Below are positions 50,514-62,800 of a DNA stretch of 64,000 nt, in pieces. The position numbers and the translations under genes were made by a program. The first letter of the stretch is position 1. Each line of letters begins with the position of its first letter. The notes beneath the pieces are model-generated. The model saw only the letters and a list, made by a program, of their open reading frames with translations, was not told the origin of the DNA and searched no databases. Origin of the DNA: Piscicola geometra (taxonomy: Eukaryota > Annelida > Clitellata > Hirudinida > Piscicolidae); NCBI GenBank assembly GCA_943735955.1, contig OX030958.1:7191126-7255125 (forward strand), in the 5' to 3' direction.

Positions 50514-52883
50514 CTATCTATTTCTTTGGTAAGGCCGGTTCCTATTCCTTCCCCTGTCTCTAAATTCACTCCTGTTTTGGTGGTTGCCTTGGAAACCATG
50601 AGACCTGCCCCTGTTGTCCTCATCGCCGAAGTGGTAGGAGGGGTAGTTGTTGTAGTTGTCGTTGTCAATGTTGTCGTTGAAGTGGTTGTAGTGTTGTTGT
50701 GGTTGATGTGGAGGCGACAGTTGGCGATGTTTCATTGGTTGCTGTGGTGGATATTGATGTTGTTGTTGTGGTGGAACGTCTGGGAAGGGTCTTTGGTGGG
50801 GGAACTTTTGATCGGGGAATTGATTTTGCGACTCGTTGTGTTGGTATTGTTGTCGTGGGTTGTCACGGAAGCGATGAGACTGCTGGCGATCCAGGTAGGG
50901 AGGTGCTTTGCCGCCATTTTCTTGGTCGTAACGTTGGTTGTCATTGTTGAAGCTGGGACGATCGTAGTTTTTATTCTGATGATAGTTCACTTTTTCATTG
51001 AAGTAACCACCGGGCGCATTGTTTCGTTTGTTATCGCCATGAGGGATGTCTCTGGGGAAGTTGTCATGGTGCCGTAGTGGTGCAGGGTCCATGGGGAATC
51101 TCCCTCTGCCCCAGTTGTGGGGGGGAGGAGGATGGAAGTCGGCGACAAAGTCATGATCTCGTGACGGGAAGTTCCTGAAGGCAGGGGGAAGTGGATGGTT
51201 GTCGTAGGCCCAGTCGTCGTTGGGGTAATAGTCATTGACGGAGTGGTTAGGCGGGAATTTGGGCAGATGCGGTGGTGCAGGTAGCTTTGAGACGACAGTG
51301 AATGGTTCGTCTTCGAGGGTGAGATCAGGGTCTTCGTAGTTGCGCGAAGGATGCGCTGGTTGTCTGCCTGTCATCCACGCCCTCTGGAACTCATGCGGCA
51401 CTGTCTTGCTGTGGAGGGCCTTCTTGGAGGACTTGTAGGTGGCCTCCTTGAAGCGCTCAAGGTGAAGGTCACCATGCACGCCTTCGGTCAGGCTGGGCAT
51501 GTCTGCAGGGTCGCTCGAGGGCAGATCGAGGAAGGGGATGGGACCAGTGTTTGAGAAGAACTGCAGCTTCTCGGCTGGCTTGGGAACCAAGTGTTCCAGG
51601 TCTGCAGCCTCCACCTCGTCTGCATCTTCCACACCAGGAGGAAGCGTGTTCAGGTTGTACCTGTCTCTCATCTGGTCGCCAAACTGACTGCGCGTCCAGA
51701 ACTTGGTGGTGTGGTCGTTGGAGCCTGAGACGAGGATGTGGCCGAGTGGGTGCCAATCTAGACTCCACACCATCGTGTCGTGCGCCTGCGAGATGCTGTT
51801 CACTTCTTGTTTCTTGTCGAGCAGCCAGAAGAAGATGCTGCCATCCGAACCTCCACTCGCAAACAAGTCCTCGTGGATCGGGTGCCAGGAGAGTGCAGTG
51901 GCCTCCTTGTTGTGGCCCTTGAACGTCTGCACTTCCGCCTTCAAGTTCCGCAAGTCGAACAACTTCACCAAGTGGTCTCTGGAGGCAGTGAGAAAAAGTT
52001 TTCCATTGCGGTTCCACTTCAAATCCATTACAGTGTTCTTGTGAGCGTGGATGGTGACACTCTTGGCTGATCGAGGATCCCACATCTTGAGAGGTTGTTG
52101 AGCATCCCTGCTGCCGGAGAGAAGTAGTGAGTTGAATGGGTGCCAGTCGACACACCTCACATCCGAGCCATGACCTCTCAGTATAGCCTTCTCTGCACAT
52201 GTTAGAAAGTCCCAGATGCGAACTGTGCTGTCATCGGAACACGAAGCGTACTTGTGGTCAGTTGGACTGAAGGTCAAGCCTCTCACAGGCTCCTTGTGGA
52301 TCTGGTACATCTTCACATTGTTCATGTTGCTCTGCCAGTACTTCACGAAACCGTTGTGGTCTGCTGTGATCATCCACTGGTCTGAATGACTCCACACCAT
52401 TGCCCTCACTGCCGCGTCGTGCGCCTGCAAAATCGTTTCAAAACTGAACGTCAAACCATTCCACAACGTGAATTCCCCGCTCGATGCTCCAGTTATCAAC
52501 CTACGACCCTCTGGCGTCCACTTCACTGTGAAAATTGGACACTTCACCTTGTTCATCGCCATTCGGATCGGACGAGTGTTCAAGCAGTCGACTGGTTTGT
52601 CAACGAGGTGGATTGGTGGCAGAGACTGGAAGTTGTAGAGGGCGTCTGGTTGCGGATCAGGTCTGTCCCTGTGGTCCCTCTGGAAGATCCTGATCTGGTT
52701 CAGGTTAGCGAAAGAGGAATTGTAATCAACCGTCTTGCGAGTGGTTGTTTTGGATCTCATGCGACGCCCATCAAAATTGTTGACGACATTGTTGAACTGG
52801 CTGTTCTGATCATCGTTGGGGTGGTAATTATGACCCTGTTTGGCCCCATTTCCTACATTTGTATCACCATCAGCTAACGCCAT
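50514..52883 (-). CDS. WDR33: WDR33, polyadenylation-signal-binding CPSF subunit
   Basis: WDR33 contacts the AAUAAA signal within the mRNA 3'-processing complex CPSF in the nucleus. The 789-residue ORF is intronless. After a basic N-terminus ([16 protein letters not shown]) come about seven WD40 repeats over residues 110-405, with [72 protein letters not shown] and [20 protein letters not shown], nearly identical to other animals. The region to about residue 500 still follows the family. The C-terminal third is Pro/His/Asn/Gln/Arg-rich and ends in RG repeats ([16 protein letters not shown]). The protein is far shorter than human WDR33 (about 1336 residues) because the long collagen-like Gly-Pro region is missing. 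The start at 52883 has a good context and lies 422 bp from the UTP3 start. Confidence 0.96.
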   Translation of the reverse strand: MALADGDTNVGNGAKQGHNYHPNDDQNSQFNNVVNNFDGRRMRSKTTTRKTVDYNSSFANLNQIRIFQRDHRDRPDPQPDALYNFQSLPPIHLVDKPVDCLNTRPIRMAMNKVKCPIFTVKWTPEGRRLITGASSGEFTLWNGLTFSFETILQAHDAAVRAMVWSHSDQWMITADHNGFVKYWQSNMNNVKMYQIHKEPVRGLTFSPTDHKYASCSDDSTVRIWDFLTCAEKAILRGHGSDVRCVDWHPFNSLLLSGSRDAQQPLKMWDPRSAKSVTIHAHKNTVMDLKWNRNGKLFLTASRDHLVKLFDLRNLKAEVQTFKGHNKEATALSWHPIHEDLFASGGSDGSIFFWLLDKKQEVNSISQAHDTMVWSLDWHPLGHILVSGSNDHTTKFWTRSQFGDQMRDRYNLNTLPPGVEDADEVEAADLEHLVPKPAEKLQFFSNTGPIPFLDLPSSDPADMPSLTEGVHGDLHLERFKEATYKSSKKALHSKTVPHEFQRAWMTGRQPAHPSRNYEDPDLTLEDEPFTVVSKLPAPPHLPKFPPNHSVNDYYPNDDWAYDNHPLPPAFRNFPSRDHDFVADFHPPPPHNWGRGRFPMDPAPLRHHDNFPRDIPHGDNKRNNAPGGYFNEKVNYHQNKNYDRPSFNNDNQRYDQENGGKAPPYLDRQQSHRFRDNPRQQYQHNESQNQFPDQKFPHQRPFPDVPPQQQHQYPPQQPMKHRQLSPPHQPQQHYNHFNDNIDNDNYNNYPSYHFGDEDNRGRSHGFQGNHQNRSEFRDRGRNRNRPYQRNR

Positions 52884-53304
52884 TTTAGATGAATTATGTA
52901 CAACTTAATTCTTTTTTTAATACAAAAACTTGATTTGAGATAATATTGTGGTGTTAAAAATTTAAACAACTAACATTTTAAAAAATGTAGCGATATTAAA
53001 TATTAACATTGAAAAGTTACTTTTCTGTAACTAAGAAAAATATATCAAATTTTTATAGATTAATAAAGAAATTTAAATAAAAATAAAAATATATATTAGT
53101 ACAAAACTTTTTTTAGTTAAGCATGTTATCCACGCTCATATTAAATACATTATCGCTATATCATAGGATTTTAGATTTAAATTCATAGTTAATTATTTGA
53201 GACTGTCGTTTTTGTACTTCACTTGCAACTTAATTTACTATTAAATCATAGCTTTTTAACTCAACTAAAATATTAAATAATTGATAAAAATAACTATTAG
53301 TAAA
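52884..53304. promoter_or_regulatory. Putative bidirectional promoter, WDR33 / UTP3
   Basis: 421 bp between divergent start codons, very AT-rich, no TATA or initiator consensus that I would trust. A shared promoter is inferred from head-to-head geometry of two housekeeping RNA-processing genes. Confidence 0.45.
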
Positions 53305-54456
53305 ATGGGGAAAAAGGGCAAGAAAAATAAAAATAGGAAACCTCGCGATAAAGGAATCGAGGTAGATGTTGATCCAGATCCCACATCCAATGAATACTTT
53401 TATGATGAAGTCGACCAGTTTCACATAGACCAAGAAAAAATACTGCTCTCGAAAGGAGCTCAAATACGGGATAGGAGTGATTTTAGGGAGGAAGAGGTGC
53501 TGGGGGTCGCTTCCGACAGCAGTGATGACGAAGATAGAATTGAGATGTATGAAAGCCGTTTGAAAAAGCTGCGAGGCTCAGTGAATATAGATGGACTGGG
53601 AAGCGATCTAGAAGAGGATGATACGCAAGATGAGAAAGCTTCAAAGAAAGACGATGATGATGATGAGTCGTCAGGCTTGGAGGAGTTGGACGATGATCAG
53701 CTGGAAGAGAAGGAGGCGTTGAAGTTACAGAGGGATTTGCTGAAAGAAATGGATGATGACGACTTTGGACTGGTGGCACTACAGAAGTCACACCTGGAGG
53801 AGGGAGGAGATGTGGAGAAGATCGGGAGGAAGCTTGGTGACATGAAGGAAGCTGACAAGTTGAAGGTGTTGCAAGAGGAGTCTCCAGAGCTGATGATGCT
53901 GATTGAGGAGTTGAAGACGAGGATGAAATTGAGTAAGAAGATGATGGCCAAACAAGAGACTCTCTCAGGCATGGATAGACTCGAACTGAGACTCTGTCTA
54001 GACTACTGTGTCACCCTCAACTTCTACCTGTACCTGAAACTGAAGAGGGAAGACGTCACGAACCACCCGGTCATCGAACGAATCAGGTTCTACAACGAGG
54101 CGCTCAAAAGTCTGAGTGAAGGAAGGAAGGCCAGACCGGTCAAAAGTGCCCTCACTTCTTCTGCCTCAATCCTGCAGACGGAAGACGATGAAGAGGTTGC
54201 AGAAGATGAAAAGATGGCAGATGAAGAAGATGCCAGAAGAGCCATCAGCAAGACTATTGAGAAGAACCGAGGCCTGACTCCACGGAGGAAGAAGGTGAAC
54301 AAGAACCCTCGAGTGAAGCACCGAATGAAGTTCCAGAAAGCGCTCAAGAGACGCACAGGCCAGGTGAGGCCCGTTCGACGAGAGATCGCTCAGTACCAGG
54401 GAGAAGTCTCAGGCATCAGACCCGGCATCAAGAAGGGAATCAAGTTTAAGGCGTGA
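53305..54456 (+). CDS. UTP3: UTP3/SAS10 small-subunit processome protein
   Basis: Nucleolar U3 snoRNP component needed for 18S rRNA maturation. Intronless, 383 residues from the ATG at 53305; the in-frame ATG at 53281 would add eight residues but precedes the natural basic start MGKKGKKNKNRK. Family landmarks: an acidic Asp/Glu/Ser region; ESPELMMLIEELKTRM and NFYLYLKLKREDV around residues 190-255 (Sas10/Utp3/C1D domain); HPVIERIRFYNEALKSLS; and the diagnostic C-terminal NRGLTPRRKK, NPRVKHRMKFQKALKRR and GIRPGIKKGIKFKA. It is shorter than human UTP3 (about 479 residues), mainly in the acidic and linker parts. An AATAAA follows at 54509-54514. Human UTP3 is likewise intronless. Confidence 0.95.
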   Translation: MGKKGKKNKNRKPRDKGIEVDVDPDPTSNEYFYDEVDQFHIDQEKILLSKGAQIRDRSDFREEEVLGVASDSSDDEDRIEMYESRLKKLRGSVNIDGLGSDLEEDDTQDEKASKKDDDDDESSGLEELDDDQLEEKEALKLQRDLLKEMDDDDFGLVALQKSHLEEGGDVEKIGRKLGDMKEADKLKVLQEESPELMMLIEELKTRMKLSKKMMAKQETLSGMDRLELRLCLDYCVTLNFYLYLKLKREDVTNHPVIERIRFYNEALKSLSEGRKARPVKSALTSSASILQTEDDEEVAEDEKMADEEDARRAISKTIEKNRGLTPRRKKVNKNPRVKHRMKFQKALKRRTGQVRPVRREIAQYQGEVSGIRPGIKKGIKFKA

Positions 54457-57085
54457 ATGAAGCTAGACTTTTGACTAACATTCTTGTGATTTTTTTGGTT
54501 CTTTTGTAAATAAAAGTTCTAAATTTTTTGGTTATTAAATTTTTTCTACCACGATTTACGAAATTTTTCTAGCATTGCAAAATAACCGTCAGAATTTCGA
54601 ATCCAAATTCATTAAATCATATTTGGCTTTATGGCAGCTCAATTTTGAAATAATTATTTTTATTCAAGCCCTAACCACAAATAATTATCGCACGCTCTTT
54701 TAAGAAATATTTAATGAAATTCAATTATTATTATTATTCAAACTTTCCTTATCTTTAAAAGTGGAAAATATAGTTGTATTAGAGATCTTTGAATTATGCC
54801 GTAAAAAACGATGATCAGATAAAATATCTTTAAGTTTGACTTTATTTATAAATTGACACTCATTAATAGAATTCAATATAAAGACATTCTTTGTTATAAC
54901 GACTTTTACACTATCATAAACTACTCTTTAATCAAAAACTGAAAAAGCTCTGATTCAAAGTCAAAAGATGGAGACGATTTTGTTTTATTGTAATTTAAAA
55001 GCCACCATATGCTTCAAATCATTAAATCAGAACAATGAAGAAGACAGTATAAATATCTAGACTAAAATTCGTCTGGTTATACGCTTTAAATACATTCTGA
55101 GTATTTATTCGTGAGTCATTTGTATTATTTGTGTGTTTAAAGTGGTTAAACAGTAAGTATTCAAATATATTTAAAATTAAATAAATAAATAAAGTTGGCA
55201 AAAAGTATCTGATTAAAAACTAATCTTTAACAGTGACAACTACTCCAAAATGATTTGAAGAAAGTACAGATCCGAATTTGGCCTATCAAACAACTAATAA
55301 AACACTTTAGACTAATAAAAAACAGCCGGTTGACTATTTTATTCCTACCAATCGATCTTTCGCCACTAAGCATCTCTGTATATCCTACTATAAGCTCATC
55401 GACCAACAGAGTCTCATGGGTGAGTAAGCTTTCATCTGCCTAGACACAAACTGACTTTCCTTTCTGGAACTTTCTGTCACGGATACTTTTCCAATGAACA
55501 CTAAATACATGCTTTGCGATCTTTCGTCGTCCTAAGTCAGCTCCATTGATTTCTAGAATCTTTATTTCATTATTAATTAGATGTTCGATACAGATGTTTG
55601 TGGAGAACAATATGGTATATGTACAAGCAAAAGAAATGATAGTGTAAAGAGAAAAACAGCAAAAAATATGCCGAAGTATGACGAAAATTCAAATTTGTGA
55701 TTAAGTAAATAAAGGCTTTTTAATCAGTAAAATAGGCATAAATAAAGATTGAAATGTTCTGAATGGATGTGAATTAGCTGAGACATCATTCCAAAGATAG
55801 TCGTTTCGGGGCGATTGGTACGAAGGGTCGAGAGTGCTCAGAGATTCAGAAACTAGCTTATAATAATGATTATATACCAGAATAAGTACGTTGAAATGCC
55901 AATGGGTGAATAATTTAATAAAAATACTTTAGATAACTTCGAAACTAGTAGTTACACGACACGGCGTCAATAATAGATGCTTAGGAAGAGATAAAGATAG
56001 ATATAAAACAATGTAACTTTAAATATATCAGCCCATGCTCGTGAATTTGTATGAAAAATAATGAAAATACTTAGAGTAGTGTGTTTTTAAAATTCAACAA
56101 CATTTTGAAAAACATAAAGATGTAGAAAAGAAATGCCATTTTGAATTTGTCATAACAATTTTTTTATTATAATAAAAACGTGAAAAACCGGTGTAATAAT
56201 GCTTTGAAAATTCAACAACTATTCTATCAATCCCATATTTAATCAATATAATCACACAGTAAGGCATGTCGATAAAGCTAAAATCACCGCTCAACAAAAA
56301 ACAACTGATGGCTTCATATTAAATAGATATCCATTATATATAAATAAATCAATAAATCGTAAGGATGAATTTTACAAAGTCCATCATTATAAAGATATCC
56401 AATAGAAAAATGGCTGATAAAAGCGACAAACAAAATAAACTAAGGCGCTTGGATGTTGGACTCAGTTGGCTATTTGAGTCGAAAAAGCGATTCATTTGAT
56501 GCATTCAAACGTAGATACATTCAATTTAAATACTTTCAAGCTATTTAATAAAATATATTTTACTTATTTAATTTTAGTAACTTTTTCGATATAGGTAATT
56601 ATCCGAAAATTATAAGTTATTAGTAGTTTGTGGTCATACTATTGAAATGTTTAAATTCGCGAAGGAAACAAGTAAATAGAATCTTTAATTGGCAACGTAC
56701 AACCGGGTTTGAATAAACTAACAACTTTTAACATGTATTTACCCTTGTTCAGACGTTTGCTAGAATATTCTACTCAAAATCACAATGCTTATGCTGCGCT
56801 TCTTGCTGCATAAAAGTTCATTTTTCTAGCTCTTATAGTTTGGTTACACGGGTCTGAAACAAACCATTAGCCTACATATGATATAGTGGATATATTGCGC
56901 AATCATAATTTCTTCTACTCACCGGATTAACATCCATCACAACCTTGGCTCTCAGAAGCCAGCGATTTGTATCAAAAATTAAATTTAAATAACGCTTTAT
57001 GCTGTAAATTGAAATAAAGGGTGAAAATATGCTTAAAAGGAAATTAAATATGTGCTTGGGTGCAACTGGAGTGGCGCTAAGGCGA
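54457..57085. other. Convergent intergenic region, UTP3 to zinc-finger gene
   Basis: About 2.6 kb, AT-rich, with the UTP3 polyadenylation signal at 54509-54514. No tandem array, RNA gene or convincing ORF seen. Short open stretches such as 55255-55443 lack coding character. Confidence 0.55.
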
Positions 57086-59814
57086 TCATCTGAAGGACGA
57101 GAACTTGCTTAAGTGTTGGAGGGCGGATGAGAGTTGGGGAGATTTGGAAGGGTAGGGCTCGAAGAAGTTGTTGCTTGGCAGGAGGGAGATGTTGCTGGAG
57201 GGGTGGAAAGGGTCGTCAGTGAAGGACGGGTTGGTGCTTTTGGGCGGGAAGTAGTTGTGGCTGTCGAAGTAGGTGGGACCTCGATCGAGGGATGTGGAGA
57301 AGGAGGGTTCAGATCTGATGTTGAAGAAGGAGTCCTGGTAATAGTTGGGCATCATTTTGTAGGGGTTGGTGAAGTCAGTGGGGGGAGAGGAGAAAGGATT
57401 GGAGGAGAAGGGGGGACAGCGGAGGGGGTCTTGACTCATGTTGAGGGATGTGAGGGTGTTGGAGATGGTGCTCTGGAGGATGGGCGAGAAGTAGGAGGGC
57501 GTTTCAGGCTTGGAGTAGTAGTTTTTGTCGGGCAGATGGCTGAAGACGGGAGGAGGGTTGTGGGAGGAAGAGGACTGGGCGTACGACTCTGAGGAGGGCA
57601 GGCACATGACGTGGAAGGGGTGTTGAGAATTGTACCAGAGGGGCTTGTGCAGTTGCTTCTGGATGGAATTCTTGCGGAAGTCGTTGAGGCACTTGACGTG
57701 TTCGTTGTCGCTCTTCATCTCGAGGTGTCTCAGCAGGTAGGACTCTTTCGAGAAGACCTTCTTGCACACCTGGCAACTCACCTCCCCCCTCTCTCCCGCC
57801 ATGCTAGATGTTCTGTTCTTGTCGGCGTGCGAAGACATGTGTTTGATGTACCCGGTCCTGTGGATGTAGCGTTTGTTGCAGATGGAGCAGAGGAAGGGCG
57901 AGTCTTTGGAGGAAGATGGAGTCGAGCCAAAAAACTCGGAAAATGGAATTCCCCCGCTGAAGACCTTCCAGAAGTCGGGGTGGTACTTGTGCATGTGCTG
58001 GAAGAAGCACTGTTCATTTGCACAAATCTTCTCGCAAATTTGGCACGTCAGGTCGTTTGGCCGAGGCAGCATCAGGCCATTCTGTGGGACATGATTATGA
58101 TCCGAGTCAAGATTGTTTTTACGAAATCTAATTTGGATTAAGAAATTAGTATATATTTCGCTGTTTATTTAAGAAATGATTTGCGAATTTCAAAAATGCC
58201 TGGGTATATTTTATTCGTGCTTTTTCAAAAATCTATTTTTTTCGCTATTATCTCTAACAGAATCTCTCAGCATCTTAAAAATTCTTCGAGTGCGTTCGAA
58301 GCCTTCACAAGGCACTTCGAGCAACCCCTCCCTCCCGGATACGCCAGAAGCTCCATTCCCTTTTAAACTTCATCAAAAGTACCTTTTCGCTATGAACAAA
58401 AATCAATAGAACACCAATCAATAACTTTCATTGTTGCCTAATAAGTTTGAAATATGTTGCTTACCATTTGGGTAATCATATTTATTTAGTTAAGAAACTA
58501 ATTCGCAGCGACTTGCCTTGCTGAACCTGGATTCGTGGTGTTGGTCCGGAAAGGTTTTCGAGAGGTTGTGGCCTTTGAGATGTTGCTGTAGGCTGGAGAG
58601 TTGGCGGAAGGCTTTAGTGCAGTTGTCTAGCACGCACTTGTACGGTCTTTCTCCTGGTTAAAGTGGATGGTTTGGTGTGTTGTGATGCAGTGAACGTGAA
58701 TTGGAGTGGTGTGATACAGTGTAGAGTGGAGAAGAATAGAAGTGTTGTGGTGAGATATTTTTTTATGGGCTCAATTGATGTTTCTTCCATCTTTAGTGTG
58801 CCGTGGTAAGATTTAGTTTGGTGTAGTGAGCTTTGGTATAACATGGTAGCATGAAATACGACTTTTAAAAAGAAATGATTTATAGTTCGTGAAAAGACGT
58901 TAAAGGAAGGCTGAATGGCTGTGGTAGTGTGTGAGTGGAGTGGTTTGAGTCTGCCGATGGAGTCATATTTATAGAATCGGTCTTAGAGGATTTATGTAGA
59001 CCTTGAGAGGGAATTTTATAAGGAAAACCAATTAAGTTTGATGACAACAAATTATTTTTGGAGCCAAAATTAATTTTGAGCTTAAATCATCTTTCACAAG
59101 ACGTACTTATTGCACATACTTTTTTTATTTAAACTAAAAAGATCCTATTTAATAAATGCTTATCACTTTTTAAAAGAGCTTGAAATGAAATCATCAAAAT
59201 TCCAATGATTTTAAGCCCATTTTCAAGTTTTTAAAAATGGAAAACAAACAATAACAAGCTGGTATCCTCTATCTATTGCAAAGAATGAACGGCAAGATAA
59301 ATCATCTCATTAAAGTAAAAATGGCCTCAGTACTCAAATTCAACACAGCAGAAAAAATCGTCTTCTTAAAAAACAAATTTAAAATTGAAGCCGTTTGCAA
59401 TCTCTCAGAAGACGAGGGCTTTCAAGTTCTTACGGATAAAACATAATTAGGTTGTGGGAGGGGTTGAGACGAAGAATTAGGGTGATGCCATAGTAGTGGA
59501 CAAGTAGCATGCCACAAGGACGACGAACCTGTGTGGATCCTGAGGTGTTGTTGCACGTGGGAGAGCTGCTTGAAGGACTTGTCGCAAAACTGGCAGGGGT
59601 ACTTGCGCACGTTGTTGTGTACCAGACTGTGCTGCAGCAGCTGCTGTGCCGTCGGAAAAGTCTTGTGGCATCGTGGACACTTCTGCGCATGCTTCTCCTC
59701 CTCGATGTTGGATTCAGAGACGATCTGTGACTGCGAAGGTTGGGGAGGAGGAGGTGGCTGGTTCGAGGGAGGGTTGTAGGCGGGGAAGCTGTAACGATCT
59801 TGGTTCAAATCCAT
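57086..59814 (-). CDS. LIN-29 / ZNF384-like C2H2 zinc-finger transcription factor
   Basis: Exons 59529-59814, 58517-58653 and 57086-58081 join to 472 residues. After a Pro/Gln-rich N-terminus there are six C2H2-type fingers: CPRCHKTF, CQFCDKSFKQLSHVQQH, CVLDNCTKAFRQLSSLQQH, CQICEKIC, CSICNKRYIHRTGYIKH and CQVCKKVF. Fingers 2-3, joined by the linker HTGERPYK, align closely with the ZNF362/ZNF384/rotund/LIN-29 family (CDKSFRQLSHLQQH...CEKAFTQLSNLQSH), and finger 5 fits its KHMSKH finger. The family controls developmental timing and differentiation. The C-terminal 200 residues are Ser/Pro/Asn/Phe-rich without a known domain. The intron after exon 2 has a GC donor (AAG/GCAAGT), needed to keep frame. 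The start at 59814 is the first Met of the open frame; upstream 5' exons are possible. Confidence 0.88.
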
Positions 59815-62800
59815 CAGGAGATGTTGCCATCATTGAATCTGTTGTTGTTGATTATTGTTGAAATAGTTGGTTTGTTGCTGTTAGAATGGTTGCTTGCTGT
59901 TGTATTACTTGGTATGTATTGTTAAATGCGAATGTTGTTGTTGATGTTGTTGTTGTTGAGGGTTACTGGTTGGTTTTTGTTGATGCCTAGATTGTTTTTC
60001 TTAATGACGGATAGTCATTTTTAGTTGGTCTACATATGAATATGTTTGATGAATAAATGCGCACTTAGATAGAATACATAACTTTTAAAGGCGCATGAAA
60101 ACTTTGGTAAAAACCTTGAAACCAGTTAAATAAATATTTTTGAAAACCATTAATTAATAATTTATATTTTAAAGTTTAAAAGTTTGTAAAAAAAAATAAA
60201 GTATCAAATCTCTATTAAAAGATAACTATTATAATTTTATTAACCAAAAAAAACCATTTCAACACATATTTTTAATGCACATTTTAAACCTACGTTTAAC
60301 AAATTATTCAACTTTTATTCAACTAATTGCTCATTTCTAAAATATGGAGAGAACCAAAATCATTAGCCTTATTAGTGTAGTCATTAGTAACATCATGACG
60401 CCATCTTTAAACACTTTTTTAACTCTTTTTCTACAATTATATACAATTATTTGAATGTATGAATGGTAAGTTTAAAACAAATTTAAAGTTTATATATATA
60501 TTTTTTATATTTACAATTCATAAACACTATTTGCGTGTATAACCATACTCATGAATAATAGAAAAAAAATATATATTCATATGTAATAGTTATACAAATA
60601 TATATTCATATGTAATAGTTATACAAATATATATGTTTATACGTATTATTTATGTAATATATATACATATATATATATGCTTATATTGGTGTGTATGTAA
60701 GCAGGTTTTCGTCTGGTGAACCCTGGCAAGTTTGTTTCGATAAATCTTGCGTCTCTTATAAAGGCAACACAAAATCACCTTAAAAATATAAAAGAATTTA
60801 TTTTTATTTTTTATTTCAGCTAATAAACAACTTTGTGTAGTGATGTGCACATGGTGTGTTTTTTTTGAACTTCTGCGAACCACTCTTTGGCGCTTTTTTC
60901 AAACCTTTTCATAATGCCTAAATCATTTTGTCGCTTAATGCAGTTCTTAAGCGTCATGTGTACGCACAAAAACTAAAAAGTCGAAGCAAACAGACGAACT
61001 AACCACCACGCACATAAACTCACTGGTAGTAACCATTTGTGTAACTGTTACTTGAACTCCTACTTATATTATATAAGCGCTTTGAATACATTTCTTCGAA
61101 CGGAAATGTTAAGAAGAAGGTTTGATACGATTATTCAAAATAATCGTTTGCAATTGTTCATAATTGTTCGTTACTTTTCGAAATAGGTTCGAAAAGTAAC
61201 GAAGAATTAATGATACGATAAATAAGTAACTTAAGAGTACTTTCATGGAATAGAATCGTTTGATCGGTTGCACACTATAAGCCATCTCTCAATTAAAAAA
61301 CATTTCTTTAATATTTACAAAAATCTATCAATAAAAGATCCTTCTTAACAGATTATTTGTACCCTCTTCAGTATTAATACATCAATATAACAGCGGTAAC
61401 AAATCGAAAAACATCAAAACATCGTTGCATTGATCGCATCCTCCAACACAGCAGTCCTCTATCAAACCTCTTTCTAACCTCCCTTCTAAGCTTTCTAGCT
61501 TTGAGAATTCAAAAACTTATCCTGAAATTGAAACTTGATCATATTTTGTATTCAATTGAAGATGTTCACACGATGTTAGTTCTCTGTGACAAACTAAAGC
61601 CGATACCTAGACGTCCAAAAAACAAAATTATTTTTTTTCCTTTACAACAAATTCACCGAGTGAAAGCTTTCTTCTTTGAAAACCACTTTTTCTAAACATA
61701 TAAGTATTATATAAAACAACTTCTTTGAATAAAAAACAATTTTCCAGTCGCGAATTTGCTCAGGAGCGCCAAGGAGACAGTTGCCTCGAGAGTTATTGAG
61801 TGACAAGCGCACGACAGTCGTGAAGTCTGTCGTGAATCGTCTCACTAAATCATGCACCTTTGAGGATATAAACTTGAATTGTCGATAATTCTTTCTTTTT
61901 TGATGAGAGTTGCTACATTGTAAAAATGCTGTGTTGAAGCTTGCTTTGAGAATGCCAGAGGTACTTTTGTGTTGTCGAAGAGAGTTGGAAGAAGAAGGGA
62001 GAATATTGAATGAGTGGAGAATTAATGGTAGAAAAATGAAGTAAAAATGGAAGAATGGAAAACAAAAGAAGTCAATTCGACTTGTGCTTTTGCACGGGCA
62101 ATGAATTGTTCCGTATAAGCTTATCGATTTTCAGCTTTTAGTCTTTGTTTTTGGGTCCTTCCACTGCATGTCTCTTTCACCGTATCTCTCTCCCTATCTT
62201 TCTATTTATAATTGCAGTTTCGTCTGCATGTTAGGCATGTGTGTTGTTGTGAGCAGGAATCGCTTCTGCAGGCAATCCTGGTGCGATGCCATTGGGAGCT
62301 TAGAGTTTATTTAGGAGTTGTTATTGCCTGCGTCCTTGTGTGTGAGTCTACTACGTCCTTTGAAGTGGCATTGGGAGATGATGATGATGATCTTTTCTTA
62401 TTCAAGGACGTCTGCTGGTGGCTTGTGGAGAGCCTCTGGATGCTTGATGCCTTCAATAATTTGGAGATCTCGAGGAACTTCAAAGAGAAATTTATGTTTC
62501 TTTCCAAGTTGAATCCCGCCTTAATTTATTGCTTATAGGAGCATGTTTAAAAATAGTTTTAGGGCTGGTTTGCCGTTTCAGAGTTAGGTTTCTGAGCATT
62601 TCATTCCCACAGTCTGACGTAAAACTTGCGCAGTATTGGAAAAAAATTTAAATTTAAATCATTTAAAAATAAAACATTGAATAAATAATTACATGATAAA
62701 TGCTTTTAATCGCACAATTTTTTTCAGAAATTAATCAAAATGTCGAAAAAATGTCCTCAATCAGCAGCATAATTTTCATAACTTTTTCTTGTATAAAAAA

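Noticed and set aside
62212..62538. 108-codon plus-strand ORF and its antisense shadow
   Set aside because: No recognisable domain, no splice or start support, and stops beyond; probably chance.
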